64,000 nt of DNA from CAZKVU01 sp964556475 (GTDB taxonomy: Bacteria; Patescibacteriota; Microgenomatia; UBA1406; HO2-37-13b), in assembly GCA_964556475.1 (NCBI GenBank), contig CAZKVU010000005.1, forward strand, positions 3,963 through 67,962, in the 5' to 3' direction. A model generated the notes under the pieces. That model searched no databases, had not been told where the DNA came from, and saw only the letters and a program-made list of their open reading frames with translations. Each line of letters opens with the position of its first letter. The first letter of the stretch is position 1. Positions 17,834 to 25,653 of this stretch are shown here, piece by piece. The translations under genes were made by a program, and so were the position numbers.

Positions 17834-18448
17834 ATGATTATTAAGTCTGTATCTATATTTGGATATTCGATGTCATCTGAAACGGATGATGAATATATTG
17901 GTGCCTATGAGTCATCTAAATTAATTGCACAAAGTGGTCGTTTAGTTATTAATGGTGGTGGTCCTGGTGTCATGTATGCATCAACATCTGGTGCAAAAGC
18001 TGGAGGTGGAAAAGTACGCGTTGTGTACTATACACCGAAGTCTGCAACATCATTTGAAGGCAAGTCTGGCTTGGAAATAGCTGATGAGGAATTTCATGAG
18101 GATAACTATATTGATCGAACACAAAAATTAATCGAAATGGGTGATGCATTCGTAATATTTAATGGTGGAACAGGAACTGTTTCGGAATTTGCAATGGCAT
18201 GGAGTATTGCAAAGCTCTATTTTGGACACCACAAACCGCTAATATTTTACGGAGCATTTTGGAGGAATATTATGGATGCGTTTTGGCGAAATATGAAAGT
18301 TCGGGAAGAGGAGTATCGAGTTTTCAGATATGCTGTTACTCCTGATCAAGTAATGCAACACCTGGAAGAATATGAAAAAATTATGAAAAATCATAAGGAA
18401 GATCCACAGCATAAATGTGAAGGAGCTGAATGCAGTCTTTTTTTATGA
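17834..18448 (+). CDS. LOG-family protein (Rossmann-fold phosphoribohydrolase-like)
   Basis: 204 aa. The nucleotide-binding motifs of the LOG/lysine decarboxylase-like family are visible: NGGGPGVMYASTSGAKAGGGK and FNGGTGTVSEFAMAW (the PGGxGTxxE equivalent, with Asn in place of Pro). Known members cleave nucleoside monophosphates to base and ribose 5-phosphate. The C-terminus ends in a short Cys-containing tail (HKCEGAECSLFL). It follows GH57 by 15 nt in the same direction. Substrate not assignable. Confidence 0.8.
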   Translation: MIIKSVSIFGYSMSSETDDEYIGAYESSKLIAQSGRLVINGGGPGVMYASTSGAKAGGGKVRVVYYTPKSATSFEGKSGLEIADEEFHEDNYIDRTQKLIEMGDAFVIFNGGTGTVSEFAMAWSIAKLYFGHHKPLIFYGAFWRNIMDAFWRNMKVREEEYRVFRYAVTPDQVMQHLEEYEKIMKNHKEDPQHKCEGAECSLFL

Positions 18449-18503
18449 CACATACTTCTCTGAACTTCCCTGAACGGTGACCATTTTATTGCTAAAGACT
18501 TAC

Positions 18504-18509
18504 TATAAT
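18504..18509 (+). promoter_or_regulatory. -10 box upstream of tRNA-Gln
   Basis: TATAAT in the 116-nt gap before the tRNA, 55 nt upstream of its 5' end. A small hairpin (AGCCT/AGGCT near 18521-18537) lies between. No convincing -35. Confidence 0.4.
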
Positions 18510-18564
18510 GCTAGAATAAGCCTAGCTGAAAGGCTCTTCTGAAATTGAATTGGTGCAGATTATT

Positions 18565-18635
18565 TGCGGAATAGTGTAACGGCAGCACGAGTGTCTCTGA
18601 AACACTTAGTCTAGGTTCAAATCCTAGTTCCGCAG
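18565..18635 (+). tRNA. tRNA-Gln (anticodon CTG)
   Basis: A full cloverleaf is visible: acceptor TGCGGAA pairs with TTCCGCA, the anticodon stem AGTGT/ACACT encloses the loop CTCTGAA giving anticodon CTG (reads CAG), the variable loop is TAGT, and the T arm is CTAGG-TTCAAAT-CCTAG. Discriminator G; the 3' CCA is not encoded. The D-arm GTGTAAC-GGC-AGCAC is typical of tRNA-Gln. Confidence 0.95.
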
Positions 18636-18641
18636 CAGATT

Positions 18642-19133
18642 ATGATAAAAAAAATCTATGCGATTTCCACGCTGATAATGTGTTCTATTTTTTTCGTTAT
18701 TCTAGCCTCGCCAGTACTTGCGACTTTTGCCATACCAACGTTTGGAGATTTTATCGTGTTTGTATTTTTTAGGCTTGCCGCATCAATCTATATTTTCTCT
18801 TTGTTTATTAAATATTTACTTAAGGATAAAAAAAAGTGGTGGCCAGCTGTTAATGTACTTCCTGCAATTTTGATTCCTTCATTTTTAGTTTTTGTCACCG
18901 GATTTATTGGAGAAGGAGCGGATATTAAGTCAATTTTTGGAATTATCGGTGTTCTACTATTAACAGTAACGCTACCTTTTTTGATTCTTGATTATATTTT
19001 ACGGTTTGGAAGACTGGGTAAGGCTATAGTTGCAATAATTATCATTGGGGCTTTAATTATTTCAAATACCGGCTTGGCATTTTCGATGAGATCGATGATT
19101 GATGCAAGGTTACAAAGAACCGGAATAAATTAA
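18642..19133 (+). CDS. Four-helix membrane protein of unknown function
   Basis: 163 aa, not recognised. Hydrophobic segments at about residues 5-27, 33-60, 68-92, 98-122 and 127-148 suggest four to five membrane passes with a short Lys-rich cytoplasmic loop (LLKDKKKWW). The start codon lies 6 nt after the tRNA 3' end, so it may be read through from the tRNA promoter. No catalytic motif seen. Confidence 0.6.
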   Translation: MIKKIYAISTLIMCSIFFVILASPVLATFAIPTFGDFIVFVFFRLAASIYIFSLFIKYLLKDKKKWWPAVNVLPAILIPSFLVFVTGFIGEGADIKSIFGIIGVLLLTVTLPFLILDYILRFGRLGKAIVAIIIIGALIISNTGLAFSMRSMIDARLQRTGIN

Positions 19134-19151
19134 CAAAAAAAATTTCATATT

Positions 19152-19163
19152 TATAGTATGAAC
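19152..19163 (+). promoter_or_regulatory. Leaderless-type -10 box deciding the DUF1801 start
   Basis: TATAGT (19152-19157) abuts an ATG at 19158 but lies exactly 6 nt before the next in-frame ATG at 19164, the spacing seen at many other starts here. Confidence 0.45.
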
Positions 19164-19574
19164 ATGTTTAAGAAAGTACAGGCAAAAACTGTCGAAGAAT
19201 ATATAGACAGTGTTCCTGATGAAAGAAAAGAAGCCATTATTTTTTTGCATGATTTTATCAGAAAAATAGATTCAGAATTAAAACCTCATTTTGCATACAA
19301 CATGCTCGGATATGGGTCATTCAAGTATAAAAGCTACAAAAAAGAAATTATGGATTGGCCAATCGTATCATTGGCAAACCAGAAAAATTATATAAGCATT
19401 TATGTATGTTCGATTAAAGATGGAAAATATCTTGCAGAAAGCTATAAGGATGAGCTTGGAAAAGTAAGTGTGGGTAAAAGCTGTATACGTTTTAAGAAGT
19501 TGGAAAATCTGAATTTGCCCGCTCTAAAAAAACTCATCCATGAGGCAGCTCTTAAGCCTGGACTTGCACTGTGA
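19164..19574 (+). CDS. DUF1801 (YdhG/YdeI-like) protein
   Basis: 136-aa cytoplasmic protein of the DUF1801 fold: SVPDERKEAIIFLHDFI, PHFAYNMLGYGSF, YISIYVC and VGKSCIRFKKLENLNLPALKKLI. Its biochemical function is unknown. The ATG at 19164 is favoured by the upstream -10 spacing; the ATG at 19158 would add only two residues. Confidence 0.8.
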   Translation: MFKKVQAKTVEEYIDSVPDERKEAIIFLHDFIRKIDSELKPHFAYNMLGYGSFKYKSYKKEIMDWPIVSLANQKNYISIYVCSIKDGKYLAESYKDELGKVSVGKSCIRFKKLENLNLPALKKLIHEAALKPGLAL

Positions 19575-19639
19575 GTTTAGAGTCTTTATATTGGTAGCAG
19601 AAAGCCCTACAAGGGTGTATAATCAGCTTAATTACATAT

Positions 19640-19651
19640 TATATTCCCAAA
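19640..19651 (+). promoter_or_regulatory. Leaderless-type -10 box for VKOR
   Basis: TATATT (19640-19645), 6 nt before the ATG at 19652. A second candidate, TATAAT at 19618-19623, would give a leader of about 20 nt. Confidence 0.4.
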
Positions 19652-20062
19652 ATGAAAACAGAAAAAATCTATCAAATTATAAAAGCGCTCGCAGTTATTG
19701 GTGTTCTTCTTTCTGTTTATCTTTTATGGCAGCAAATGTTCCGACCTGCATTTCAACCATGTTATGTTAATAGTCTTGTCAATTGTGATGCTGTTATTTC
19801 CGGTCCAGTCGCAAAAACCCTGGGAATTCCAACACCTTTATATGGATTGATCGGATATATTGTTATACTTTTTGCCGCTTTCAAAAAAAATCACAAACTC
19901 GTCTTAGGTATGGCGACGTTTGGCCTTGCTTTCTGTTTATATCTTGCATACGTTGAATTGTTCCAACTGCATGTTGTTTGCCCTGTTTGTATATCATGTC
20001 AGGTTGTTATGATAAGCATATTTGGATTAAGCGCATATTTATACAAACGTAAGAAAAAATAA
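19652..20062 (+). CDS. Vitamin K epoxide reductase (VKOR) family protein
   Basis: 136-aa four-helix membrane protein that reoxidises a thiol oxidoreductase with quinone, the bacterial alternative to DsbB. The loop cysteines (PCYVNSLVNCD) are followed by the family GIPTPLYGLIGY and the active-site CPVC in the last helix. Basic C-terminus (YKRKKK). It overlaps the SIMPL gene by 1 nt. The DsbA-like protein at 61255-61914 is the obvious partner, and several exported Cys-rich proteins are possible clients. Confidence 0.9.
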   Translation: MKTEKIYQIIKALAVIGVLLSVYLLWQQMFRPAFQPCYVNSLVNCDAVISGPVAKTLGIPTPLYGLIGYIVILFAAFKKNHKLVLGMATFGLAFCLYLAYVELFQLHVVCPVCISCQVVMISIFGLSAYLYKRKKK

Positions 20063-20835
20063 TGAATACAATTCTTAATAAAATTAATCTACAGGTTGTC
20101 TCAACATATACTGTACTTGTTATTATTACGATTGTCGGGCTATGTGTTGTTCAGCAGCTTGATATTTCATATCCAGTGAAGGTTACTTCTGCGTATCCAA
20201 CAACAGAGTTTAGTGTAACCGGCGAAGGGAAAGTTGAGGTTGTACCGGATACAGCAACAATCAATGCCGGAATCACAGTAAGCGCTGCAAAAGATGTCGC
20301 CACTGTTCAAAAGGAGATAAATGAAGTGAATAATAAGATTATTAGCGGGCTCAAAGATCTCTCTGTCAGTAAGAAAGATATTCAAACATCCGAATACAAT
20401 ATTTATCCAAATTACAATTATGAAAATGGCCAAAAAATTGATGGATATATGGGAAATGCAACTGTATCGATTAAAACGCATCGACTTGATCAAGTTCAAA
20501 GTATTCTTAGCAAACTGACCGAGGCAGGTGCAAATCAGATTCAGGGAGTATCTTTTAGCGTTGACGATATGACAAAAGTTAGGGTAAAGGCGCGAAATCG
20601 GGCAATTGAAGATGCAAAAAAACAAGCGCAGCAGCTTGCCAGTGATGCAGGAATCAAACTTGGCAAGATCACCAATATAATTGAATCACCTGGACCAGAA
20701 GAATATCCACCATATATGACTAAATCCTATGCTGGCGGTGGTGATGTTGCTGAAATTGCAGCTCCAGATGCAACAATCGAGCCTGGTTCACAAACAATCA
20801 GCACAACAGTTACACTCTTCTTCGAGAAAAAATAA
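20062..20835 (+). CDS. SIMPL (DUF541) domain exported protein
   Basis: 257 aa with an N-terminal membrane segment (about residues 13-33) and one SIMPL domain: FSVTGEGKVEVVPDTATINAGI, KDIQTSEYNIYPNYNYENG, GYMGNATVSIKT and ARNRAIEDAKKQAQQLASDAGIKLG. The domain forms oligomers in other bacteria and its function is unknown. The start overlaps the VKOR stop (TAATG), so the two are translationally coupled. Confidence 0.9.
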   Translation: MNTILNKINLQVVSTYTVLVIITIVGLCVVQQLDISYPVKVTSAYPTTEFSVTGEGKVEVVPDTATINAGITVSAAKDVATVQKEINEVNNKIISGLKDLSVSKKDIQTSEYNIYPNYNYENGQKIDGYMGNATVSIKTHRLDQVQSILSKLTEAGANQIQGVSFSVDDMTKVRVKARNRAIEDAKKQAQQLASDAGIKLGKITNIIESPGPEEYPPYMTKSYAGGGDVAEIAAPDATIEPGSQTISTTVTLFFEKK

Positions 20836-20917
20836 AACAATAGGATTTCCAGGATAGTTCACCCTTTAATTTACTTGAGTAAGTATCATACTCCCCATGT
20901 CGACGCGTCAAATAGTA

Positions 20918-20929
20918 TAGAATAAAAAT
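20918..20929 (+). promoter_or_regulatory. Leaderless-type -10 box
   Basis: TAGAAT (20918-20923), 6 nt before the ATG at 20930. Confidence 0.5.
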
Positions 20930-21817
20930 ATGAGTCATTATGATGTCTTAAAAGGAAAGTGGATTCAGAAGCATAAAGACGTCCAGAGCGATGTCTGGGA
21001 CAAACATAAAGAGTTTCTCCAGCCTCATGTTGATAAACTACTCATGGCTCCGCGGCAGCTCATTGCAGGCTCAATGGCTGGATTGATGATACTTGCCCAA
21101 CCAGCCCCAGCTTCATTGATTGCCCAAACTGCTCAGACCGTTCAAGATTTACAGCAGGACATTCCGGACATACCGGCAAAACAACAACTGATGGCTGATT
21201 TAAAAGGCATGCTTCCACCGGATGTGCAGCCATTATCTGAGGAAGAAAATATCAAGATTTCTGAAGTTTTGTCGCAACATTTTAATATAGCGGTAAGTCA
21301 TAACTTGGGAGGAAAACCACTTAACCGAACGTATGGCATTATCGGCGCAGAGCAACATCTGATGAGATATCCAGGAGATACGATGGCAAGTCATTTTAGT
21401 AATTCGCAGGATGCTGAAAAATATTATTCTTCAGGAATGGCTCCTGGAAGAGGTGGATGGGGATATTTTGCGCAATCTGTATCGTCAATGACAGAAGAAG
21501 ACGTAATGAGAGAAAAGTATTATATTGCCGTACAAACATTCCTTGCACCTGGATGGAGTCAGGATATTCGCGGACACTATGAATTCTATAAATTCAGAAA
21601 GATGCTTGTTGTCAATCCTGAAAATGGCAAAGCACTTGTTGCCGTAATCGGCGATGCCGGACCTGCACAATGGACAGGAAAGCATCTTGGAGGTTCTCCC
21701 GAAGTTATGATTTATTTACAAAGAGTTGATGGTTCTCGTCGCGGACCTGTTCTGTATTATTTCATCGATGATCCAGAAAACAAAGTCCCATTAGGGCCAA
21801 TTGAAGTACAATCGTAA
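20930..21817 (+). CDS. Exported protein of unknown function
   Basis: 295 aa, family not recognised. A short basic N-terminus (about 35 residues with helical charged character) precedes one hydrophobic stretch (about residues 43-66), then a Gln-rich linker and a C-terminal globular domain of about 190 residues. That domain holds YGIIGAEQHLMRYPGD, APGRGGWGYFAQ and a closing VVNPENGKALVAVIGDAGPAQWTGKHLGGSPEV, which reads like a beta-barrel core of a wall-associated or 3D/RlpA-like fold, but I cannot assign it. The hydrophobic segment being internal suggests an N-in signal anchor. Confidence 0.65.
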   Translation: MSHYDVLKGKWIQKHKDVQSDVWDKHKEFLQPHVDKLLMAPRQLIAGSMAGLMILAQPAPASLIAQTAQTVQDLQQDIPDIPAKQQLMADLKGMLPPDVQPLSEEENIKISEVLSQHFNIAVSHNLGGKPLNRTYGIIGAEQHLMRYPGDTMASHFSNSQDAEKYYSSGMAPGRGGWGYFAQSVSSMTEEDVMREKYYIAVQTFLAPGWSQDIRGHYEFYKFRKMLVVNPENGKALVAVIGDAGPAQWTGKHLGGSPEVMIYLQRVDGSRRGPVLYYFIDDPENKVPLGPIEVQS

Positions 21818-21818
21818 T
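21807..21818 (+). promoter_or_regulatory. Leaderless-type -10 box
   Basis: TACAAT (21807-21812) overlaps the end of the preceding gene and lies 6 nt before the ATG at 21819. Confidence 0.4.
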
Positions 21819-22151
21819 ATGAAGCATTTTTATACGCATATCATTGATTTAGGAGATATAGACAGAGAATTTAAGATTCTTGATTTAACTGATGATGAGA
21901 AAAATCACCTTGTTCTTGTTATTGAATCAACAATTCATCATATTATTATAGATACCGTATTAACCGAGTTACCAGATGAGCACAAACATACCTTTCTTAA
22001 GCATGTTTCAGATGAAAATCACAAAAGCATATGGGAATTGCTCCGGTCTGTTATCAAGGATCCTGAAGAGCGCATACGATATGCAGTTGATAAATATAAA
22101 AAGGAAATTATGAAAGATATAAGAGATCTCCATGATAAGATAAGTGATTAG
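21819..22151 (+). CDS. Small helical acidic protein of unknown function
   Basis: 110 aa, cytoplasmic by appearance, no membrane segment. The layout (LTDDEKNHLVLVIESTIHHII, ELPDEHKHTFLKHV, then a basic amphipathic C-terminal helix) resembles small helical DUF5663-like proteins common in CPR, a tentative comparison. The ATG at 21819, directly after the preceding stop, is favoured over 21801 by the -10 spacing. Confidence 0.6.
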   Translation: MKHFYTHIIDLGDIDREFKILDLTDDEKNHLVLVIESTIHHIIIDTVLTELPDEHKHTFLKHVSDENHKSIWELLRSVIKDPEERIRYAVDKYKKEIMKDIRDLHDKISD

Positions 22152-22156
22152 CGGAG

Positions 22157-22168
22157 TATAATACGTTT
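22157..22168 (+). promoter_or_regulatory. Leaderless-type -10 box for a 35-aa ORF
   Basis: Perfect TATAAT (22157-22162), 6 nt before the ATG at 22169. It supports the reality of the tiny gene behind it. Confidence 0.5.
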
Positions 22169-22276
22169 ATGGAAGACTTTCTCAATTTTCTGAAAAAGTA
22201 TGGGGCTTGGATTCTTGCACTGCCATTCCTTGTTATTGCACTCGGATATATTATCCTACTTACTATCTTCAGTTAG
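22169..22276 (+). CDS. 35-aa single-pass membrane protein
   Basis: Short ORF: an amphipathic start (MEDFLNFLKKYGAW) then one hydrophobic helix (about residues 14-34). No known family. It has a perfect -10 box at leaderless spacing and ends 2 nt before the msrB start, so it probably leads that transcript. Confidence 0.5.
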   Translation: MEDFLNFLKKYGAWILALPFLVIALGYIILLTIFS

Positions 22277-22278
22277 AT

Positions 22279-22689
22279 ATGAACGATCAAAATACAAATC
22301 AGGTTAAATTAACAGAGGAAGAATGGAAACAAAAACTTTCCCCTGAAGCTTATCATGTTTTAAGAGAAAAAGGGACAGAGGCTCCTTTCTCAGGGAAATT
22401 ATATCAGGAGGAACGGAGCGGTAAGTATCATTGTGGCGCGTGTAATGCTCTATTGTTTTCATCTAAAACAAAATATGACGCCCATTGTGGATGGCCGAGT
22501 TTTTATGACATCGATGACAAATCGAAAGTTAAATTTCACGAAGATAACTCATTTGGTATGAATAGAACAGAAGTGACGTGCAATAATTGCGGTTCACATT
22601 TGGGGCATATTTTCCCCGATGGACCACAGCCTACAGGACAACGTTATTGCATAAATTCCTTATCTCTATCTTTTTCTCCCGAGGCGTAA
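22279..22689 (+). CDS. msrB: Peptide-methionine (R)-S-oxide reductase
   Basis: 136-aa MsrB, which reduces methionine-R-sulfoxide in proteins. Zinc ligands are the pairs CGAC and CNNC; CGWPSFYD, GSHLGHIFPDGP and the catalytic Cys in RYCINSLSL are present. No resolving Cys is obvious in the usual upstream site. The ATG at 22279 is right after the 35-aa ORF; a longer frame from 22207 would overlap it and lacks similarity. Confidence 0.95.
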   Translation: MNDQNTNQVKLTEEEWKQKLSPEAYHVLREKGTEAPFSGKLYQEERSGKYHCGACNALLFSSKTKYDAHCGWPSFYDIDDKSKVKFHEDNSFGMNRTEVTCNNCGSHLGHIFPDGPQPTGQRYCINSLSLSFSPEA

Positions 22690-22825
22690 TTTCTTCTTGA
22701 TACATCAACTTTACCCATTAACAGTATTATTGAGATAATGATCGCACACTAGTGTTAATGAGGTGACAAAAATAACTGCGAATTTCGTCAATGCGCAATT
22801 ACACGATTCAATCGCCTCGAGTTTT

Positions 22826-23044
22826 TTATTTCATGTCTCCGCTGCAATATTTACAGATTGTCTTGTGGTAGACCACTTCTACGAGTGCTGAGACACCTAC
22901 GAGAATATAGACAACCTTTTCAAGCATTGGCCATGCACCAAGAAGCATGTTAACAAGGTTCATGTCTAACAATCCCATCAAACCCCAGTTAAGAGCTCCG
23001 ACGACCATCAGTGTATACGTTACCATGTGTAGCTGTTTACTCAT
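22826..23044 (-). CDS. DUF378 (YuzA-like) membrane protein
   Basis: 72-aa two-helix membrane protein with the DUF378 signature VVGALNWGLMGL near the start and a C-terminal CKYCSGD with a CxxC pair. Function unknown. The start at 23044 is fixed by a near-perfect Shine-Dalgarno sequence; the alternative GTG at 23053 lies inside that sequence. Divergent from the sigma factor gene. The preceding 136-nt gap (22690-22825) shows nothing clear. Confidence 0.85.
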   Translation of the reverse strand: MSKQLHMVTYTLMVVGALNWGLMGLLDMNLVNMLLGAWPMLEKVVYILVGVSALVEVVYHKTICKYCSGDMK

Positions 23045-23048
23045 ATAT

Positions 23049-23060
23049 ATCACCTCCTTT
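23049..23060 (-). promoter_or_regulatory. Strong Shine-Dalgarno sequence
   Basis: AAAGGAGGTGAT on the minus strand, complementary to the 16S rRNA 3' end, ends 4 nt before the ATG at 23044 (AGGAGG to ATG about 8 nt). It is the only full-length example noticed; most other genes here lack one. Confidence 0.75.
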
Positions 23061-23116
23061 CGTACCTTCTATTAAGATTGTAATATATTGGTTTGTTTCG
23101 TACAATAAAGTCCATT

Positions 23117-23701
23117 ATGCTCTCTCACAAAGATCAGCATTTGATTCAACGACTCCTTCAGAAAGATGAGCAAGCACTTCGGGAGTTCTACCTTCTGTAT
23201 AAAGATTCACTTTTACAATATTTACAGCGATCTCTGAGTAGCGATGATGCAGAAGAAGTCTTGCAGGATTCATTTATGCATACACTTGATGCCTTACGAA
23301 ATTTTCGAGGCCAATCATCACTGAAAACATTTTTGTATTCCATAGCAAAGCGCAAAGCTGTTGATAAATTGAGGAGAAAATCAATTAAAAGAGTTCTGTT
23401 TTCCTGTTTTCCTGAAAAATTCGTTGATTCTCTGGCAACTGTTTTTATGAAAGATACGCTTGACCAGAAACATCTTGAGAAAAAGATTGAAAAAATTTTC
23501 CAGGAACTTCCAAATGATTATAGCCTTGTTATTAGACTAAAGTATAAAGAAGGCTATAAAATTTCAGAAATTGCACAAAAAGTTCATCTGTCACCAAAAG
23601 CTACCGAGAGTTTACTTTTTAGAGCGAGAAAGGCCTTCATGTTAACTTATGACACGTACGAACGACAAGGTCTATTCTCAATTAAAGAAACATTTCGATG
23701 A
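23117..23701 (+). CDS. ECF-type RNA polymerase sigma-70 family factor
   Basis: 194 aa. Region 2 is visible as LLYKDSLLQYLQRSL, DAEEVLQDSFMHTLDALRNFRG and SSLKTFLYSIAKRKAVDKLRRKS; region 4 as LPNDYSLVIRLKYKEGYKISEIAQKVHLSPKATESLLFRARKAF. This directs RNA polymerase to a specific regulon, probably in answer to an envelope signal. The ATG at 23117 is chosen over 23093. The following small membrane protein overlaps its 3' end and may act as the anti-sigma partner. Confidence 0.88.
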   Translation: MLSHKDQHLIQRLLQKDEQALREFYLLYKDSLLQYLQRSLSSDDAEEVLQDSFMHTLDALRNFRGQSSLKTFLYSIAKRKAVDKLRRKSIKRVLFSCFPEKFVDSLATVFMKDTLDQKHLEKKIEKIFQELPNDYSLVIRLKYKEGYKISEIAQKVHLSPKATESLLFRARKAFMLTYDTYERQGLFSIKETFR

Positions 23702-23894
23702 GGTTTACTCAATAAAGCCTTCTGATCTGCGCTTTCCATGGCTTACTAAAATCTATAAGTATTTTAGTGGGTATGTTAAGTTTCTACCATTTCGCGTATT
23801 TGTGCCGCTATCTGCAGTCATTGCCTTTATTGCATATATAATTTTCGGACTACTTATTATTCGTTTGGTGTCAATTCTTCAATATGGCTTTTAA
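23649..23894 (+). CDS. Small single-pass membrane protein, possible anti-sigma partner
   Basis: 81 aa with a charged N-terminal half (about residues 1-40) and one or two hydrophobic segments near residues 45-76. Its start overlaps the sigma factor gene by 53 nt. Anti-sigma factors of ECF sigmas are often encoded this way, but no zinc-binding anti-sigma motif (HxxxCxxC) is present, so the role is inferred from position alone. Confidence 0.55.
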   Translation: MTRTNDKVYSQLKKHFDEVYSIKPSDLRFPWLTKIYKYFSGYVKFLPFRVFVPLSAVIAFIAYIIFGLLIIRLVSILQYGF

Positions 23895-24531
23895 AGGCTT
23901 TGGGCATTATGCTGCTCACGCATTGTCATCGTTTGTATTTTTTGTGAAAAATACGATATATCTTACTGCTTCGCCATATAAAACAATGAGACGGATCTCG
24001 ATGGAACGGGATAACGGACAGATTATTATTATTCTCGCAATCGCCATTGGATATTTTTTTTACGCTCAGATTGTCCGACAGCGAACATTCCATCCATTGA
24101 TAATCTCACCTTCTGCTTTTATTTCAAGTGTGACGTTTTGTCTTACTTTTGGCATAGCAACGTACTTTTTCTATTACATGTATAAGGGCGTAAAGCATAA
24201 TTCAGGGGTTGAATATTCATCATTTTTATTTACCTTTGCGTATTCCCTTATTCCGACATTTATATGGTTCTATACAACTTCAACGCTTTTTTATTTACTC
24301 CCTCCGCCCCGAACCGCGTCATTTCTTGGGAAAGGGTTTAGTCTTGTGTTTGTATCATTCTCGCTGACATTACTTCTATGGAGATTTATTTTGCTGTATT
24401 TATCAGTACGATTTTCAGCAAAAGCATCGTTTTATCGCACTATAACAAGCATTGGTTTGTTTTTGGTATGGTTTGTCCCTTATTCATACGCTCTCTATTC
24501 ATTAGAAATTTTTAGAATTCCTTTTATATGA
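23884..24531 (+). CDS. Polytopic membrane protein, Yip1-like
   Basis: 215 aa with about five hydrophobic segments (roughly residues 40-58, 72-95, 108-128, 140-160 and 175-200). The pattern of an N-terminal amphipathic stretch followed by a five-helix bundle resembles Yip1-type membrane proteins. It overlaps the preceding gene by 11 nt and the HMG-CoA reductase gene by 4 nt, joining the sigma factor unit to the mevalonate genes. Confidence 0.6.
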   Translation: MAFKGFGHYAAHALSSFVFFVKNTIYLTASPYKTMRRISMERDNGQIIIILAIAIGYFFYAQIVRQRTFHPLIISPSAFISSVTFCLTFGIATYFFYYMYKGVKHNSGVEYSSFLFTFAYSLIPTFIWFYTTSTLFYLLPPPRTASFLGKGFSLVFVSFSLTLLLWRFILLYLSVRFSAKASFYRTITSIGLFLVWFVPYSYALYSLEIFRIPFI

Positions 24532-25652
24532 AAAAATTAAGAGACTTTAGTTCAGCTCCAGAGCGTCGTACGTACATCGAGTCGCTTATTAATACTCCGC
24601 TTGAGCATATTGGTCAAGCATATAACGATGATGAAACAATAACCTATTGTGAAAACCTCATTGGCGCAACTACGGTTCCGCTTGGGATAGCAGGGCCTTT
24701 AAAATTAAAAAGCGATACGCTTGATGCTGAATACTTTATTCCTCTTGCAACAACAGAAGGCGCACTGGTTGGATCAGTAAGTAGAGGTTCTAAAGCAATT
24801 ACACAATCTGGTGGAGCAAATGCTTTTTCACTGCGTATTGGAACAACACGCGGTCCGGTATTTTATGTAGGTAATTTGGAGAACAATAAAAAATTGCGTG
24901 CATGGCTTCAGGATAATGAAGAAAAGATTTCAAAAATCCCTGAACCAACATCACCGTTTATTAAATATACAAAAATGGTTGTATCGGGTACGAGTGATTA
25001 CGTATATATTAATTTTTACTTTGATACGCAGGATGCAATGGGGATGAATATGGCAACAATCGCAACGCAGCTTATTGCTGACTATATTCAGCAGGAAACT
25101 GGTTATAAAAACATTGCTGTAGCAGGCAATTTTGATAGCGATAAAAAGCCATCGTGGGCAAATTTTGTCAATGGACGAGGTTTTCAAATTCGAGCTGAAG
25201 CAACGATTAAGACAGATGTAATTCAATCAGTACTGAAATCATCAGCAGAGAAAATATACGAAACGTGGTTGGCCAAATGCATGGTTGGATCAGCACTTGT
25301 CGGATCTCTCGGCTTTAATTCTCATTTTGCAAATATTGTAGCTGCATTTTATATAGCAACAGGACAGGACCCAGCGCACGTTGTCGAAGGAAGTATGGGA
25401 ATTACTTCGACAAAAATGTTACCAAACGGCGATTTATATATTGCTGTATATCTCCCGGCTGTCATGATCGCAACAATCGGTGGAGGAACAAAATTGAATA
25501 CACAGCAAGAAGCTCAAAAAATTGTTGGCGTTAAACAGTCGTATCAGCTTGCCGAAGTTTTAGGAGGAGCTGTCCTAGCAGGCGAATTATCATTATTATC
25601 TGCAATTGCAGAATGCTCATTAGCTCGAGCTCATGAAAGATTAGGTCGATAA
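24528..25652 (+). CDS. hmgA: Hydroxymethylglutaryl-CoA reductase
   Basis: 374-aa HMG-CoA reductase, which makes mevalonate from HMG-CoA with NAD(P)H. Seen: ENLIGATTVPLGIAGPL, the catalytic Glu in ATTEGALVGSV, the Lys region DSDKKPSWANF, the cofactor motif DAMGMNM, the Asp in ATGQDPAHVVEGS, and the C-terminal His in LARAHERL. It starts inside the preceding gene (ATGA overlap) and begins a run of mevalonate-pathway genes. Confidence 0.95.
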   Translation: MKKLRDFSSAPERRTYIESLINTPLEHIGQAYNDDETITYCENLIGATTVPLGIAGPLKLKSDTLDAEYFIPLATTEGALVGSVSRGSKAITQSGGANAFSLRIGTTRGPVFYVGNLENNKKLRAWLQDNEEKISKIPEPTSPFIKYTKMVVSGTSDYVYINFYFDTQDAMGMNMATIATQLIADYIQQETGYKNIAVAGNFDSDKKPSWANFVNGRGFQIRAEATIKTDVIQSVLKSSAEKIYETWLAKCMVGSALVGSLGFNSHFANIVAAFYIATGQDPAHVVEGSMGITSTKMLPNGDLYIAVYLPAVMIATIGGGTKLNTQQEAQKIVGVKQSYQLAEVLGGAVLAGELSLLSAIAECSLARAHERLGR

Positions 25653-25653
25653 T

